A DNA stretch of 64,000 nucleotides from Neobacillus sp. PS3-34 (GTDB lineage: Bacteria > Bacillota > Bacilli > Bacillales > Cytobacillaceae). The notes beneath the pieces are model-generated. The model saw only the letters and a list, made by a program, of their open reading frames with translations. It did no database searches and was not told where the DNA came from. Both the position numbers and the translations under genes were made by a program. Below, piece by piece: positions 9,067 through 18,097 of the stretch (positions are counted from its first letter, which is position 1; every line of letters begins with the position of its first letter). The stretch is from positions 1,364,001 through 1,428,000 of the forward strand of contig NZ_CP133267.1 of NCBI RefSeq assembly GCF_030915465.1. Reading direction: 5' to 3'.

Positions 9067-10200
9067 ATGATGTTTAGCGAAACAAAAGACGATTTATTTG
9101 TTTTCTTTGAAAGTGAGAGAAAAAATATTCTAAAGGATTGGGAATCGGCTATCATCATTTCCGATGTTAATCCGTTTATAGAAAGAATTAGAGAAAATGG
9201 CAAGTCTCTTTTTAATGTAGTGGTAACACTTTTCAAACGAAATGAGGCTGAATTGCTTAAAGATATTGAAAAACTGGCATTGGAGATTGCCGCTGAAAGA
9301 GTCGAAGCAAATGTTAATATAGGGGAATTTGTATATAATGTTAATCTTGGCAGATCCATTTTATACAGCTATTTAAGCAAGGTCGGGTTGGCGTGGGAAG
9401 ATTTACAGGAGTCGATTAATTTAATTAATTTCTGCTTTGACAAATTTATTTATTTTGCAGTCTCCCGCTTCACTGAGGCAAAAAATCAAATTATTGAGGA
9501 AAAAAATAAATTTATTGATTCGACTCACCAGGATCGACTTACATTACTGGGACAAATGACTTCCAGTTTTATTCATGAATTCAGAAATCCGCTAACTTCG
9601 ATTCAGGGATTTGTACAATTGCTGAAATCAGATTATCCCCAAATGAAATATCTTGAAATTATATCCAACGAATTAGATCAACTGAACTTCCGCATTTCCC
9701 AATTTCTGCTTCTGTCCAAAAAAGAGCTGATAGGGAAAGAAAAAAGCTATTTTCATCTTAATCATTTAATTGAAGAGGTATTAAATTTTCTATACCCTAG
9801 TATTCTGGATGGAAAAGTAAGGATAATAAAGGAACTAACGGAGGATCGGCTTCTTTATGGATATGCTGATGAAATCCGCCAGGTTTTTATTAATATCATT
9901 TTCAACGCGATTGATGTACTTGGCCAGCACCGTACTGAAAATCCTACGGTTGAAATCATTTGCCACCTGGATGATCCTTGCCAAATTAAAATTGAAATTT
10001 CAAACAATGGACCAATGATACCGGAAGAATTACATAAAACGATTTTTGAACCTTTTTTCACCACGAAAAAGCTCGGCACCGGTCTGGGATTATTTGTTTG
10101 TAAAGAAATAATCGAAAAACATAAAGGGCAGCTTTCATGTGAATCATATCCTGAAAAAACCGCCTTTACAATTAACCTTCCAACAGCAAAAGAAGAATAA
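9067..10200 (+). CDS. Sensor histidine kinase (sporulation-kinase type)
   Basis: 377 residues without membrane segments. The N-terminal all-helical region (residues 5-145, ESERKNILKDWESAIIIS onward) resembles the globin-like/RsbR-type N-terminal sensor of Bacillus kinases. The HisKA box is SSFIHEFRNPLTSIQGF, the N box IRQVFINIIFNAID, and the ATP lid ISNNGPMIPEE with GTGLGLFVCKEI. Family relatives (KinB/KinD-like HATPase) often feed the Spo0A phosphorelay. No response regulator is adjacent, which supports a phosphorelay role but does not prove it. Strong SD GGGGGAGG; either of two adjacent ATGs may be used. Confidence 0.85.
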   Translation: MMFSETKDDLFVFFESERKNILKDWESAIIISDVNPFIERIRENGKSLFNVVVTLFKRNEAELLKDIEKLALEIAAERVEANVNIGEFVYNVNLGRSILYSYLSKVGLAWEDLQESINLINFCFDKFIYFAVSRFTEAKNQIIEEKNKFIDSTHQDRLTLLGQMTSSFIHEFRNPLTSIQGFVQLLKSDYPQMKYLEIISNELDQLNFRISQFLLLSKKELIGKEKSYFHLNHLIEEVLNFLYPSILDGKVRIIKELTEDRLLYGYADEIRQVFINIIFNAIDVLGQHRTENPTVEIICHLDDPCQIKIEISNNGPMIPEELHKTIFEPFFTTKKLGTGLGLFVCKEIIEKHKGQLSCESYPEKTAFTINLPTAKEE

Positions 10201-10241
10201 AAGGAATTAATGAAGATAGCATTTCATTAAGGAGATTGTAT

Positions 10242-10787
10242 ATGTTTACAATGAGAATAGATCAGGATATTGAGCTTCAATTATTTCAGCTTCACCATTC
10301 AGAAAGGCTTTTTCAGCTGGTTGATGAGAACCGTTTTTATTTACGCAAATGGCTCCCATGGGTCGATGCCATGAATTCGGCATTTCAGTATCACTCCATT
10401 ATTCCCATCTGGCTGAAGCAATTTGCAGACAATAACGGCTTTAATGCTGGTATCGTTTATAAAGGTGAACTGGTTGGTTCTATTGGCTTACATAATATTG
10501 ATTGGCACAATCGGCAAACCAGCATAGGATATTATCTTGCAGAATCAGCCCAAGGCCACGGCATAATGACCAGGACCGTTCAGGGTGTACTCAACTATAT
10601 TTTTTATGAATTAGGCTTGAACCGGGCAGAAATCCGCTGTGGCGAAAAAAATAAAAAAAGCCGTTCCATTCCCGAAAGGCTTGGTTTTGCTATGGAGGGA
10701 AAAATCCGGGAAGGTGAACAATTGTACGGGCGTTTTCATGATCTAATTGTTTATGGAATGCTTGCAGCTGATTGGAAAGAAACATAG
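10242..10787 (+). CDS. RimJ/RimL-type GNAT acetyltransferase
   Basis: 181 residues. Shows the RimL-type layout: VDENRFYLRKWLPWVDAM, then GSIGLHNIDWHNRQTSIGYY and the acetyl-CoA loop QGHGIMTRTVQGVLNYIF, ending with NKKSRSIPERLGFAMEGK. This subgroup (B. subtilis YdaF-like) acetylates ribosomal protein or small-molecule amines. The start is ATG 10242 after AAGGAG. It lies 41 bp after the kinase gene in the same direction and is followed by a terminator. Confidence 0.85.
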   Translation: MFTMRIDQDIELQLFQLHHSERLFQLVDENRFYLRKWLPWVDAMNSAFQYHSIIPIWLKQFADNNGFNAGIVYKGELVGSIGLHNIDWHNRQTSIGYYLAESAQGHGIMTRTVQGVLNYIFYELGLNRAEIRCGEKNKKSRSIPERLGFAMEGKIREGEQLYGRFHDLIVYGMLAADWKET

Positions 10788-10840
10788 TCCCGCCTATTTA
10801 TACCTATACTTTAATATTCCTCATTTCTATAATTTAAACC

Positions 10841-10868
10841 GCCGCCAAAATAAGCGGCTATTTTTTTT
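10841..10868 (+). terminator. Intrinsic terminator
   Basis: GCCGC and GCGGC form a stem with an 8-base loop, followed by TATTTTTTTT, 54 bp past the acetyltransferase stop. Confidence 0.8.
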
Positions 10869-10989
10869 GTTTTGCCTTTTGGTTAAAAAAAGGTTAAAAT
10901 TTTTCTCATTAAAATGGTCAAAGTACGTTTAAGACACCCAATCAAGTAGAAAAGGTAAGATAGGGTTATAATAAAAAAAGAAATGGTGA

Positions 10990-11025
10990 ATGGAGGTGAC
11001 GGCCTTACAACTGGTAAGGTGCTGA
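10990..11025 (+). promoter_or_regulatory. Leader mini-ORF and SD-sequestering hairpin ahead of the first CNNM gene
   Basis: An 11-codon frame (ATG GAG GTG ACG ... TGA) ends exactly where the CNNM gene begins (TGA then ATG). A strong SD, GGAGGTGAC, lies at its front. A hairpin, CCTTAC-AACTG-GTAAGG (11003-11019), covers the AAGG that would serve the CNNM start. The sequence shows the parts; translational control is inference. A similar arrangement precedes the second CNNM gene. Confidence 0.45.
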
Positions 11026-12336
11026 ATGGTCTTAACAAATATTTTTATCATCGCAATTCTTATAGCCATGACCGCCTTTTTTGTATCTTCAGAGTTCGCT
11101 ATGATTAGGGTCCGTACTACCCGGATTGACCAATTAATTACTGAAGGGAACAAGAAAGCGGAAACGGCAAAAAGGGTTTTAATGAATCTGGACGGGTATT
11201 TATCAGCAACACAGGTCGGCATAACGATTACTTCCCTGCTTTTAGGCTGGCTGGGAGAGCCAACAATCCAAAGAATCCTGAATCCCCTGTTCGAGAAAAT
11301 TCAATTGCAGAGTTCCTTAAAACACATTTTATCTTTTATCATTGCCTTTGCGATTATTACTTTTTTTAATGTGGTGATTGGAGAGCTCTCACCAAAAACA
11401 TTTGCCATTCAAAAAGCGGAACAGGTTATTCTTTTGTTTGCTCCCCCATTAATTTGGTTTTATCGAATCATGTATCCATTTATTTGGATTTTGAATCATT
11501 CTGCTCGCCTGGTTACAGGAATGTTCGGTCTTAAGCCTGCATCTGAGCATGATATCTCTCATTCTGAGGAAGAGCTTCGGATGATCTTATCTGAAAGCTA
11601 TAAAAGCGGTGAGATTAACCAATCTGAGTTTCGTTATGTTAATCGGATTTTCGAATTCGATAATCGGATTGCGAAGGAAATTATGGTTCCGCGGACTGAA
11701 ATCGTCGCACTCTCAAAGGATTTAACAATGGAGGAAGTTTTCGAGGTTATTAAAAAAGAAAAGTACACTCGATATCCTGTTATCGATGGAGATAAGGATA
11801 ATATTCTTGGAATTATTAATATCAAGGAGGTGCTGACTGATTGTATCGAGCAAAAATGTAACGGAGAAGCTCCCCTGATGCCTTATTTAAATCCCGTTAT
11901 ACATGTAATCGAGACGATACCGATTCATGAATTATTGCTAAGACTGCAAAAAAGCAGATTACATATGGCTATACTCTCAGACGAATATGGAGGAACTGCT
12001 GGGCTTGTAACTGTTGAGGATATAATAGAAGAAATTGTGGGAGAAATACGAGACGAATTTGATATTGACGAGATCCCCCTTATACAGAAAAAAGGAGAGA
12101 ATCATTTTATATTAGACGGTAAGGTTTTAATTTCTGAAGTGAATGACCTGTTAGGGACCTCGCTTGACGAAGAAGATATTGACACGATTGGCGGATGGTT
12201 CCTCACACAAAAATTCGACCTTCAAAAAGGGGATTCAATTGAAAAGGAAGGATTCAATTTCCAAATAAAAGAAATTGAAGGCCATCATATTATGTATGTT
12301 GAGGTCAGAAAATCGGCAGCGTCTCAAGCGGAGTGA
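11026..12336 (+). CDS. CNNM/CorC-type membrane protein (DUF21, CBS pair, CorC_HlyC)
   Basis: 436 residues. The DUF21/CNNM transmembrane domain (residues 1-190) carries FFVSSEFAMIRVRTTRIDQL and VVIGELSPKTFAIQKAE. Two CBS motifs follow, from IMVPRTEIVAL and KYTRYPVIDGDKDNILGI, with MAILSDEYGGTAGLVTVEDI. A CorC_HlyC domain closes the protein. Relatives (B. subtilis YhdP/MpfA group) export or protect against Mg2+ or other divalent cations; older annotation calls them haemolysin-like. SD AAGGTG sits inside a hairpin. A paralogue lies 640 bp downstream. Confidence 0.88.
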   Translation: MVLTNIFIIAILIAMTAFFVSSEFAMIRVRTTRIDQLITEGNKKAETAKRVLMNLDGYLSATQVGITITSLLLGWLGEPTIQRILNPLFEKIQLQSSLKHILSFIIAFAIITFFNVVIGELSPKTFAIQKAEQVILLFAPPLIWFYRIMYPFIWILNHSARLVTGMFGLKPASEHDISHSEEELRMILSESYKSGEINQSEFRYVNRIFEFDNRIAKEIMVPRTEIVALSKDLTMEEVFEVIKKEKYTRYPVIDGDKDNILGIINIKEVLTDCIEQKCNGEAPLMPYLNPVIHVIETIPIHELLLRLQKSRLHMAILSDEYGGTAGLVTVEDIIEEIVGEIRDEFDIDEIPLIQKKGENHFILDGKVLISEVNDLLGTSLDEEDIDTIGGWFLTQKFDLQKGDSIEKEGFNFQIKEIEGHHIMYVEVRKSAASQAE

Positions 12337-12350
12337 GGCGCTGTTTATTT
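12318..12350 (+). terminator. Intrinsic terminator overlapping the CNNM stop
   Basis: AGCGTCTCA pairs with TGAGGCGCT (one G-T pair) and a short T-rich tract follows. The stem includes the stop codon of the gene. Confidence 0.6.
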
Positions 12351-12495
12351 ATAAATTAAATTTTCTAACTCTCCTTCATATAAATTTTATTTTCCCATAA
12401 AATGTTTTTAACAGCCAAATCACTAACTGGTACGTTTGACTGTACACTTTTATTTCTTTATAATTATTGTTAATTTTACTAATTGAGGTGATATG

Positions 12496-12914
12496 ATGGG
12501 GCATTCTATCGTATCGGTGAAATAGCCTGCGCTGCCGGGGTTTCTAAGAGAACAATCGATTATTATACATCTATTGGTTTATTAAATGCAGATCGTTCTA
12601 AATCCAATTATCGAATATATTCTGAAGAAGCATTAGCCGATTTAAGATTTATTGAAGAATGTAAGAATCTGTATTTTCCATTAGATGAGATTAAAAGAAA
12701 GCTAGAAATAAAGAAAGAAAAGAAAATCCGTGAATCAGAAGTGGAAAAACATATATGTGCCGTCACACAGCAGATGAAACAGCTGCATGATGATTTATCT
12801 GTTCTGTTGCCATTAATTGATAAGCTTGATAAACACCAAACAGAAACGCTGGCAGATACATTAAATCAGCAAAGTACGGCCCTGATGAAATCCCTTTTGC
12901 ATTTTACGAGTTAA
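12496..12914 (+). CDS. MerR-family regulator, frame broken near its start as sequenced
   Basis: Reading from 12510 gives YRIGEIACAAGVSKRTIDYY, then TSIGLLNADRSKSNYRIYSE, a clear MerR winged HTH, followed by a coiled-coil C-terminal half (EVEKHICAVTQQMKQLHDDL) without a Cys-rich metal site. The ATG pair at 12493/12496 with GAGGTGAT upstream is out of frame by one base. Adding a C at GGGGCATT (giving GGGGCC) restores about 139 residues from ATG 12496. It lies between two CNNM paralogues and may regulate them; that is inference. Confidence 0.8.
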
Positions 12915-12931
12915 TTTTTTTAATTTACTGG

Positions 12932-12970
12932 GAGGTGACTCCTTACTCGTCTTCTTAACGAGATAAGGAA
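12932..12970 (+). promoter_or_regulatory. Leader hairpin sequestering the SD of the second CNNM gene
   Basis: GGAGGTGAC is followed by CCTTACTCGT and ACGAGATAAGG, which pair over ten bases with one bulge. The AAGGAA needed for the TTG start at 12976 overlaps the 3' arm. Same order of parts as ahead of the first CNNM gene. Confidence 0.45.
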
Positions 12971-12975
12971 ACTTA

Positions 12976-14328
12976 TTGGACATATTTAACTTGGTTTTAA
13001 TAGCCATTTTAATTGCTTTAACAGCCTTTTTCGTCGCTTCAGAATTTGCGATAATTAGGGTAAGAAGTTCAAGAATTGACCAGCTTATCGAGGAAGGCAG
13101 CACAAGGGCAATTGCGGCCAAAAAGGTCGTCTCAAATCTGGATGAATATCTTTCAGCCTGCCAGCTGGGGATAACCATTACAGCCCTTGGCCTTGGGTGG
13201 CTGGGTGAACCGACTATTGAACTGATGCTGCATCCACTTTTCAAGGGATTGAACATACCAGCAAGTGTGTCCCATTTTCTGATAGTGAGCATTGCTTTTG
13301 CAGCCATCACATTCCTTCATGTTGTGGTCGGTGAACTCGCACCGAAAACTTTAGCGATTCAGAAAGCTGAAGCTATTACACTCGCAATGTCAAAACCTCT
13401 CATTTGGTTTTACAAAGTAATGTATCCGGTCATATGGGCACTTAATAACTCTGCCCGGGTTACTGCTGGTCTTTTCGGATTAAAACCAGTTTCAGAGAAT
13501 GAACTGGCGCATACTGAAGAAGAACTTCGGATTATACTGTCTGAAAGCTATAAAAGTGGTGAAATTAACCAGTCTGAGTTTAAGTATGTAAACAAAATTT
13601 TCGAGTTTGATAACAGGATTGCAAAAGAAATCATGGTTCCCCGAACTGAGATAATGTCTTTATCAAAGGACGACACACTTGAAACCTTTCTTGAGGTTTT
13701 AAGAGAGGAAAAATTCACCCGCTATCCGATTATTGACGGTGATAAGGACCACATTATCGGATTGGTAAACATTAAAGAAATGATGACTGCTTTAATTGGG
13801 AATGAAAATTTGTCTTCACAGACACTTGAAAGCTATACCCGCCCGATTATTAGGGTTATTGAATCAATTCCTATCCACGATCTTTTGGTTAGGATGCAAA
13901 AGGACCGGGTCCATATGGCCGTTTTAATGGATGAGTATGGTGGAACCTCAGGCCTTGTTACTGTCGAGGATATTCTTGAGGAAATAGTTGGCGAGATTCG
14001 TGATGAATTTGATATGGATGAGATTCCAATGATCAGGAAAATTAAAGATTACCATTTTATTATTGATTCCAAGGTATTAGTCAGCGAAGTCAATGATTTG
14101 CTTGGTTTAGAAATTAATGATGAAGACGTCGATACGATTGGCGGGTGGATTCTCACTGAGAACTATGAAGCCAAAGAGGGCGATATCATTCTTAATGATT
14201 CATATTCCTTTAAAATTCTTGAGATGGAAGAACACCATATTAAGTATGTTGAAGTCACAAAAAATGAAGAAGATGGAGAATCTGCCGCTAAGCAAATTCC
14301 CCTGAAAGAATCAGAGATGCTTTATTAA
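12976..14328 (+). CDS. CNNM/CorC-type membrane protein, second copy
   Basis: 450 residues, a paralogue of the gene at 11026. It has the same FFVASEFAIIRVRSSRIDQL, VVVGELAPKTLAIQKAE, IMVPRTEIMSL and DEYGGTSGLVTVEDILEE blocks, so the CNNM domain, CBS pair and CorC_HlyC domain are all present. The start is TTG 12976 after AAGGAA. The last 25 residues (EEDGESAAKQIPLKESEMLY) are a tail not present in the first copy. Probably a divalent-cation efflux or homeostasis protein. Confidence 0.88.
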   Translation: MDIFNLVLIAILIALTAFFVASEFAIIRVRSSRIDQLIEEGSTRAIAAKKVVSNLDEYLSACQLGITITALGLGWLGEPTIELMLHPLFKGLNIPASVSHFLIVSIAFAAITFLHVVVGELAPKTLAIQKAEAITLAMSKPLIWFYKVMYPVIWALNNSARVTAGLFGLKPVSENELAHTEEELRIILSESYKSGEINQSEFKYVNKIFEFDNRIAKEIMVPRTEIMSLSKDDTLETFLEVLREEKFTRYPIIDGDKDHIIGLVNIKEMMTALIGNENLSSQTLESYTRPIIRVIESIPIHDLLVRMQKDRVHMAVLMDEYGGTSGLVTVEDILEEIVGEIRDEFDMDEIPMIRKIKDYHFIIDSKVLVSEVNDLLGLEINDEDVDTIGGWILTENYEAKEGDIILNDSYSFKILEMEEHHIKYVEVTKNEEDGESAAKQIPLKESEMLY

Positions 14329-14332
14329 CATT

Positions 14333-14375
14333 AAAAACACCCAGACCGATTTAGCAGGTCTGGGTGTTTGTTTTA
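14333..14375 (+). terminator. Intrinsic terminator
   Basis: AAACACCCAGACC pairs with GGTCTGGGTGTTT around a 9-base loop, with T-rich sequence after it. Confidence 0.85.
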
Positions 14376-14458
14376 TTATTAATGAATATTAGATGAATTG
14401 GATATTTGACCAGGCACTTCCCCACTTTGTGAATATTTTATTCTTAAGGAGGGATGAA

Positions 14459-14647
14459 ATGATGAATAGCTTAGCCTTTTTATATTTAGCCTGTATTCTG
14501 GCAGGTCTAGCACTGGTTAATCTTCCTGGAATACCTTTAATATCTAGCTTGACTAGTATTTTTGATATTATCGGAGTCCTAGCAATGATTGTTTTTGCTT
14601 TAGCACTTCTTTATCACGGCTTAAGAGCATTATTAAATAAAAGTTAG
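14459..14647 (+). CDS. Small membrane protein (62 aa), unknown
   Basis: Two hydrophobic segments, LAFLYLACILAGLALVNL and IGVLAMIVFALALLYHGL, joined by a short Ser/Pro loop. I start it at ATG 14459 because AAGGAGGGATGA is directly upstream; the earlier ATG at 14393 lacks a site. It is flanked by terminators, so it forms its own transcript. I do not recognise the family. Confidence 0.65.
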   Translation: MMNSLAFLYLACILAGLALVNLPGIPLISSLTSIFDIIGVLAMIVFALALLYHGLRALLNKS

Positions 14648-14677
14648 CCATTCCCCTCATTTGAGAAATGGCATATC

Positions 14678-14720
14678 TCAAAGGATATTCCTCCTGCTTC
14701 ATAGAGGGATATCCTTTTTT
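14678..14720 (+). terminator. Intrinsic terminator
   Basis: AAAGGATAT and ATATCCTTT with a T-run end the small membrane protein transcript. A further GCCATT/AATGGC hairpin lies just upstream (14647-14672). Confidence 0.75.
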
Positions 14721-14791
14721 AGCTTATCAGAATTTTTATCCATAAATTCCGCACGCATAAGTGCAACTACGGCTCTGCCCTCGCTTTAAGG

Positions 14792-14812
14792 CTCGGCAAT
14801 CGCCGAGTTTTC
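14792..14812 (+). terminator. GC-rich hairpin with T-tract
   Basis: CTCGGCAATCGCCGAG is a 6-bp GC stem with a 4-base loop, followed by TTTTCTTT. It looks like a stand-alone terminator in the gap before the convergent minus-strand gene. Confidence 0.55.
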
Positions 14813-14835
14813 TTTATCTAGAAAGAGACCATCAA

Positions 14836-15189
14836 CTACTTAGATTTCAAAATCATAATATCTTCTTCAGCCCTCGCAATTTTCACAAGATGGGAATCGA
14901 GGCGCCGATGAACATATTGCAGGTCTTCATTTTTGTTCGTTTCCATTTTCCCATGTAATTTTTCAGTCTTCCTCTCGGCTTCCTGGACTTGGAGCTCTTC
15001 TATCCGCTGCAGCGACTCTTTAATATCGGAAAGATCAATTTGATTAACAGCTACCCGATGTTCGATACTATCTACTTTTTCTAATCGTGCCAGCCGGTTT
15101 TCAATATTATCCAAAGTCGATTGAAATGACTCTATCAATTTTTTTATATCATTAACGCAGCTTGCAAGCTGTGTAAAATTCTCTTCCAT
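14836..15189 (-). CDS. Coiled-coil protein of unknown function
   Basis: 117 residues, almost entirely heptad-patterned helix (KKLIESFQSTLDNIENRLAR, IDLSDIKESLQRIEELQVQE), without Cys or membrane segments. A good SD (AGGAGG) precedes the ATG. It may be an oligomerising scaffold or a degenerate structural protein. No family recognised. Confidence 0.65.
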   Translation of the reverse strand: MEENFTQLASCVNDIKKLIESFQSTLDNIENRLARLEKVDSIEHRVAVNQIDLSDIKESLQRIEELQVQEAERKTEKLHGKMETNKNEDLQYVHRRLDSHLVKIARAEEDIMILKSK

Positions 15190-15504
15190 GTTATATAGCC
15201 TCCTGTTTAGATGCTTCTCTTTTGAGTTTATTTTAGCATTGTTACCACTATTAAGATGTTACAAAAAAAGCACAGCTTGAAGTATATAGACACAAAATAT
15301 TCTTTTCTTCCTATCCAATTATGAACACTTTTTTAATTATCTCCAATCGGTCTGAATGTGTGAAAAATATCATAGTGAATTTTTCTGTTACGCCTTACCA
15401 TTTTCTTAACAGGGGAATTTATCTCTCCACAGAGATGTAACTCTGCATTTGTTGTTTTATGAAAAGAGCATATTCCAATTAGATGAAAAGGATTGGTGCA
15501 TATT
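15190..15504. other. Intergenic, no gene seen
   Basis: 315 bp of AT-rich sequence between divergent genes. It must contain two promoters. I see no riboswitch, repeat or credible small frame. Confidence 0.5.
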
Positions 15505-15801
15505 ATGTTTATCTCTATTGATGAAAAAGCTTTTTCTTGGTTTTCTGACGAATTTAGAAATAATACTCATCTTTTTATCCGAATGTATCCGCAATATGCC
15601 GGATTTGGTGAAAAGCATAAAGGATACAGCCTTGCCTTTTCTGCCGAAACACCTTATCACGCAGGTTTTACTAAAGATGTACATGGTATAACGTTTTTTG
15701 TAGAAGGAAATGATACATGGTTTTTTGAAGATACAAACACCTACTTATCTTTCGATGAAAGCTCAATGGAATTAAAGGTTGTATACGAGAATGCCCATTG
15801 A
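15505..15801 (+). CDS. HesB/YneR-like protein without cysteines
   Basis: 98 residues of the HesB-like (Fe-S biosynthesis) fold: FISIDEKAFSWFSDEF, RMYPQYAGFGEKHKGYSLAF and GITFFVEGNDTWFFED. It lacks every cysteine that A-type Fe-S carriers use, as in the YneR branch of Bacillus, so cluster binding is doubtful. The start is ATG 15505 (GGTG seven bases upstream). It contrasts with the HesB-like candidate selenoprotein at 25181. Confidence 0.75.
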   Translation: MFISIDEKAFSWFSDEFRNNTHLFIRMYPQYAGFGEKHKGYSLAFSAETPYHAGFTKDVHGITFFVEGNDTWFFEDTNTYLSFDESSMELKVVYENAH

Positions 15802-15813
15802 GGTATCAATATT

Positions 15814-15848
15814 GAAAAGGAGCCGCCCACTTGGACCGCTCCTTTTTT
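15814..15848. terminator. Bidirectional terminator
   Basis: AAAAGGAGC pairs with GCTCCTTTT, followed by TT, between the HesB-like gene and the convergent histidine kinase. Confidence 0.8.
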
Positions 15849-15874
15849 CATCACAGACAATATGCTTTTTCGGT

Positions 15875-17281
15875 TCATTCTAAGGGAAAGGTAATAACGA
15901 ATTTTGTTCCCTGATCTACTTTACTAAATACCTCAATACTACCCTTATGAAGTTCAACCAGTTTTTTCACAATTGAAAGTCCCAGCCCAAATTCACCGTA
16001 AGGGTTGCTTGTTCTGGAAATATCCGCCTTATAAAAGCGCACCCAGATCGACTCTATCTCTTCGGGCTTTATTCCAATTCCGGTATCTTCAATTTCAATG
16101 ATTGTCTGATTATCTCCTCTAATCCCACGAAGAGTAACTTGTCCTTCCGATGTAAATTGAATGCTATTTTTTGTTATATTCATCAATATTTGAATGAGTC
16201 TGTCATAATCGGCATATACAATCAGGCTATTATCTGCTTCAAATAGGATTTGATTACCTTTTTCAAGTGCCTGGGCCTCCAGATGCTCCTTTATAATTTC
16301 GAAGACCTCAATCACCTGTATTTCTTCCCGATTCAGAATGATTTGATTGGATCTTATTTTTTCGTAGTCCAAATTCTCATTTACAAGTCGGCTCAGCCGT
16401 TTTGTTTCTTTCTCGATTAAATCCATACAGCGCTCTTTTTCTTCGGAAGGGATTAAATCGTCTTTAAGCCCTGAAATCAGTCCGCCCATGGTTGTTAAAG
16501 GTGTTTTTAGTTCATGTGATACGTCTGCGATAAACTGTCTTCTTCTATTTTCAAGAAGCTCGATTTCTTCCTGGGAGGAATATAACTTCCCTGCCATGCT
16601 GTTAAAATCCTTTGCAAGATCCCCTATTTCATCCAACTCACTGAAAGGAATATTTATATTATAATTCCCGCTCGATATCAATGAGGTTGCATGCCTTATA
16701 CGGTCAATTCTTTTTACATGGAATTTTGAAATAAACCAGCTTAGTAAAAATGTGATGGCAAGAGCTGCAGATACTGCGTAGAAGAAAAATTGATTGATTT
16801 CCGCAATTGTCTCCCGCGTTCCGCTTATGGGGGATATTAACAAAACCCCTCCAAGAAAAACTCCATTTTGAATATATGGAAGTGCTGCAAGTGTCACTTC
16901 CTGTTTAAAACGTTTAATATCTCGCTTTACTGTGACTCTGTTTCCTTTTTGAATCTGCGACCATTCATCATCGGTCAGTTTTACAAGCGGAGCCGAAGGG
17001 GTTTTATAATTGATAACCCTGCTGCTATTGTCAAAAAGAAAAAAACGGATATTCCTGGCCTGCAATAGGTCGCTGTAATGCTTAAGGAAGAGCGGGCTTG
17101 CCTGTGATGGGTCATTTAAGTCGCTAAGAATCTGTTCCCCGAAGGAATTCAATTCATTGACTTTATTCTCATAAATAAACTGTTCAATAAAACTTGAAAA
17201 CAAAAGCCACAGCAATAAAAAGGCTACAAGTAAAACACTGACATGGCTAAGCAATAACTGGTACAGATATTTAAATCTCAT
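15875..17281 (-). CDS. Membrane sensor histidine kinase (HAMP, HisKA, HATPase)
   Basis: 468 residues from ATG 17281, chosen for the GGTGG upstream and its 11-bp overlap with the regulator's stop; an in-frame ATG at 17302 is also possible. A transmembrane helix lies near the N-terminus (SHVSVLLVAFLLLWLLF), then an extracytoplasmic domain of about 120 residues, a second helix (FFYAVSAALAITFLLSWF) and HAMP. The kinase core has DVSHELKTPLTTMGG, ILMNITKNSIQF, DTGIGIKPEEIE and GLGLSIV. It resembles B. subtilis YclK-type kinases. The signal is unknown. Confidence 0.88.
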   Translation of the reverse strand: MRFKYLYQLLLSHVSVLLVAFLLLWLLFSSFIEQFIYENKVNELNSFGEQILSDLNDPSQASPLFLKHYSDLLQARNIRFFLFDNSSRVINYKTPSAPLVKLTDDEWSQIQKGNRVTVKRDIKRFKQEVTLAALPYIQNGVFLGGVLLISPISGTRETIAEINQFFFYAVSAALAITFLLSWFISKFHVKRIDRIRHATSLISSGNYNINIPFSELDEIGDLAKDFNSMAGKLYSSQEEIELLENRRRQFIADVSHELKTPLTTMGGLISGLKDDLIPSEEKERCMDLIEKETKRLSRLVNENLDYEKIRSNQIILNREEIQVIEVFEIIKEHLEAQALEKGNQILFEADNSLIVYADYDRLIQILMNITKNSIQFTSEGQVTLRGIRGDNQTIIEIEDTGIGIKPEEIESIWVRFYKADISRTSNPYGEFGLGLSIVKKLVELHKGSIEVFSKVDQGTKFVITFPLE

Positions 17282-17969
17282 CCTCTGCCACCGATTCATC
17301 AAATTTATAGCCTATTCCCCAGACTGTATGGATAAAGGGCTGATTGGAGCTGCCTATTTTTTTTCTTAGCCTTTTTACATGAACATCTACTGTCCGCTCA
17401 TCCCCATAAAATTGGTATCCCCATACTTTGTCAAGAAGCTGCTCCCTTGAGAAAACCTGCCGTTCATTTTGTAGTAAGAAATATAATAAATCAAATTCCT
17501 TTGGTGTCAAATTGGAAATTTTGGTTCCCTGTAAGAAGACTTCTCTTGTTTCCTTACTTATTTTAAAAAACTCAGTTTCGAAGAATACATTTTCATGTTT
17601 TTTAACATCCTGCTGAAAGCGGCGGGAAACAGCTTTAATCCTGGCCAGAAGTGTAAGCGGGCTGAAGGGTTTCGTAACATAATCATCCGCCCCCATTTCC
17701 AATCCAAGAACCTGGTCGGATTCACTGTCCTTTGCTGTTAATAAAATAATTGGAACACTGCTGGTTTCTCTAATTTTTTTGCAAAGGCTGACACCGTCCA
17801 TCCCTGGAAGCATCCAGTCAATAATCAGTAAATCCCAGTCCTTCGCCCGAAAACGGTCATATCCCTGAAGGCCATTATGTACAAACTCCCCTTTATAGCC
17901 TTCTTTCATAAAAAACATCTCAAGCATGGAGCATACACTTTCATTGTCCTCAATCACTAAAATTTCCAT
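17271..17969 (-). CDS. OmpR-family response regulator
   Basis: 232 residues: a receiver domain with phospho-acceptor Asp in LLIIDWMLPGMDG and Lys in DYVTKPF, and a winged-helix DNA-binding domain (LTPKEFDLLYFLLQNERQVF, WGYQFYGDERTVDVHVKRLR). It overlaps the kinase start, a tight two-gene operon. The targets are not evident; the quinone-stress genes upstream are separated from it by a repeat element. Confidence 0.9.
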   Translation of the reverse strand: MEILVIEDNESVCSMLEMFFMKEGYKGEFVHNGLQGYDRFRAKDWDLLIIDWMLPGMDGVSLCKKIRETSSVPIILLTAKDSESDQVLGLEMGADDYVTKPFSPLTLLARIKAVSRRFQQDVKKHENVFFETEFFKISKETREVFLQGTKISNLTPKEFDLLYFLLQNERQVFSREQLLDKVWGYQFYGDERTVDVHVKRLRKKIGSSNQPFIHTVWGIGYKFDESVAEDEI

Positions 17970-18097
17970 TTATCCAGCCTGCCTTTTATCTTTTTCAGAA
18001 TGATAACTAGGGTATTTTTTATCATTTTACCACTAAACTAAAAAAGACATCATTAAAAGAGTTTTGCTTTTGTTTTCATCTAATTTAGACCAAAAAA

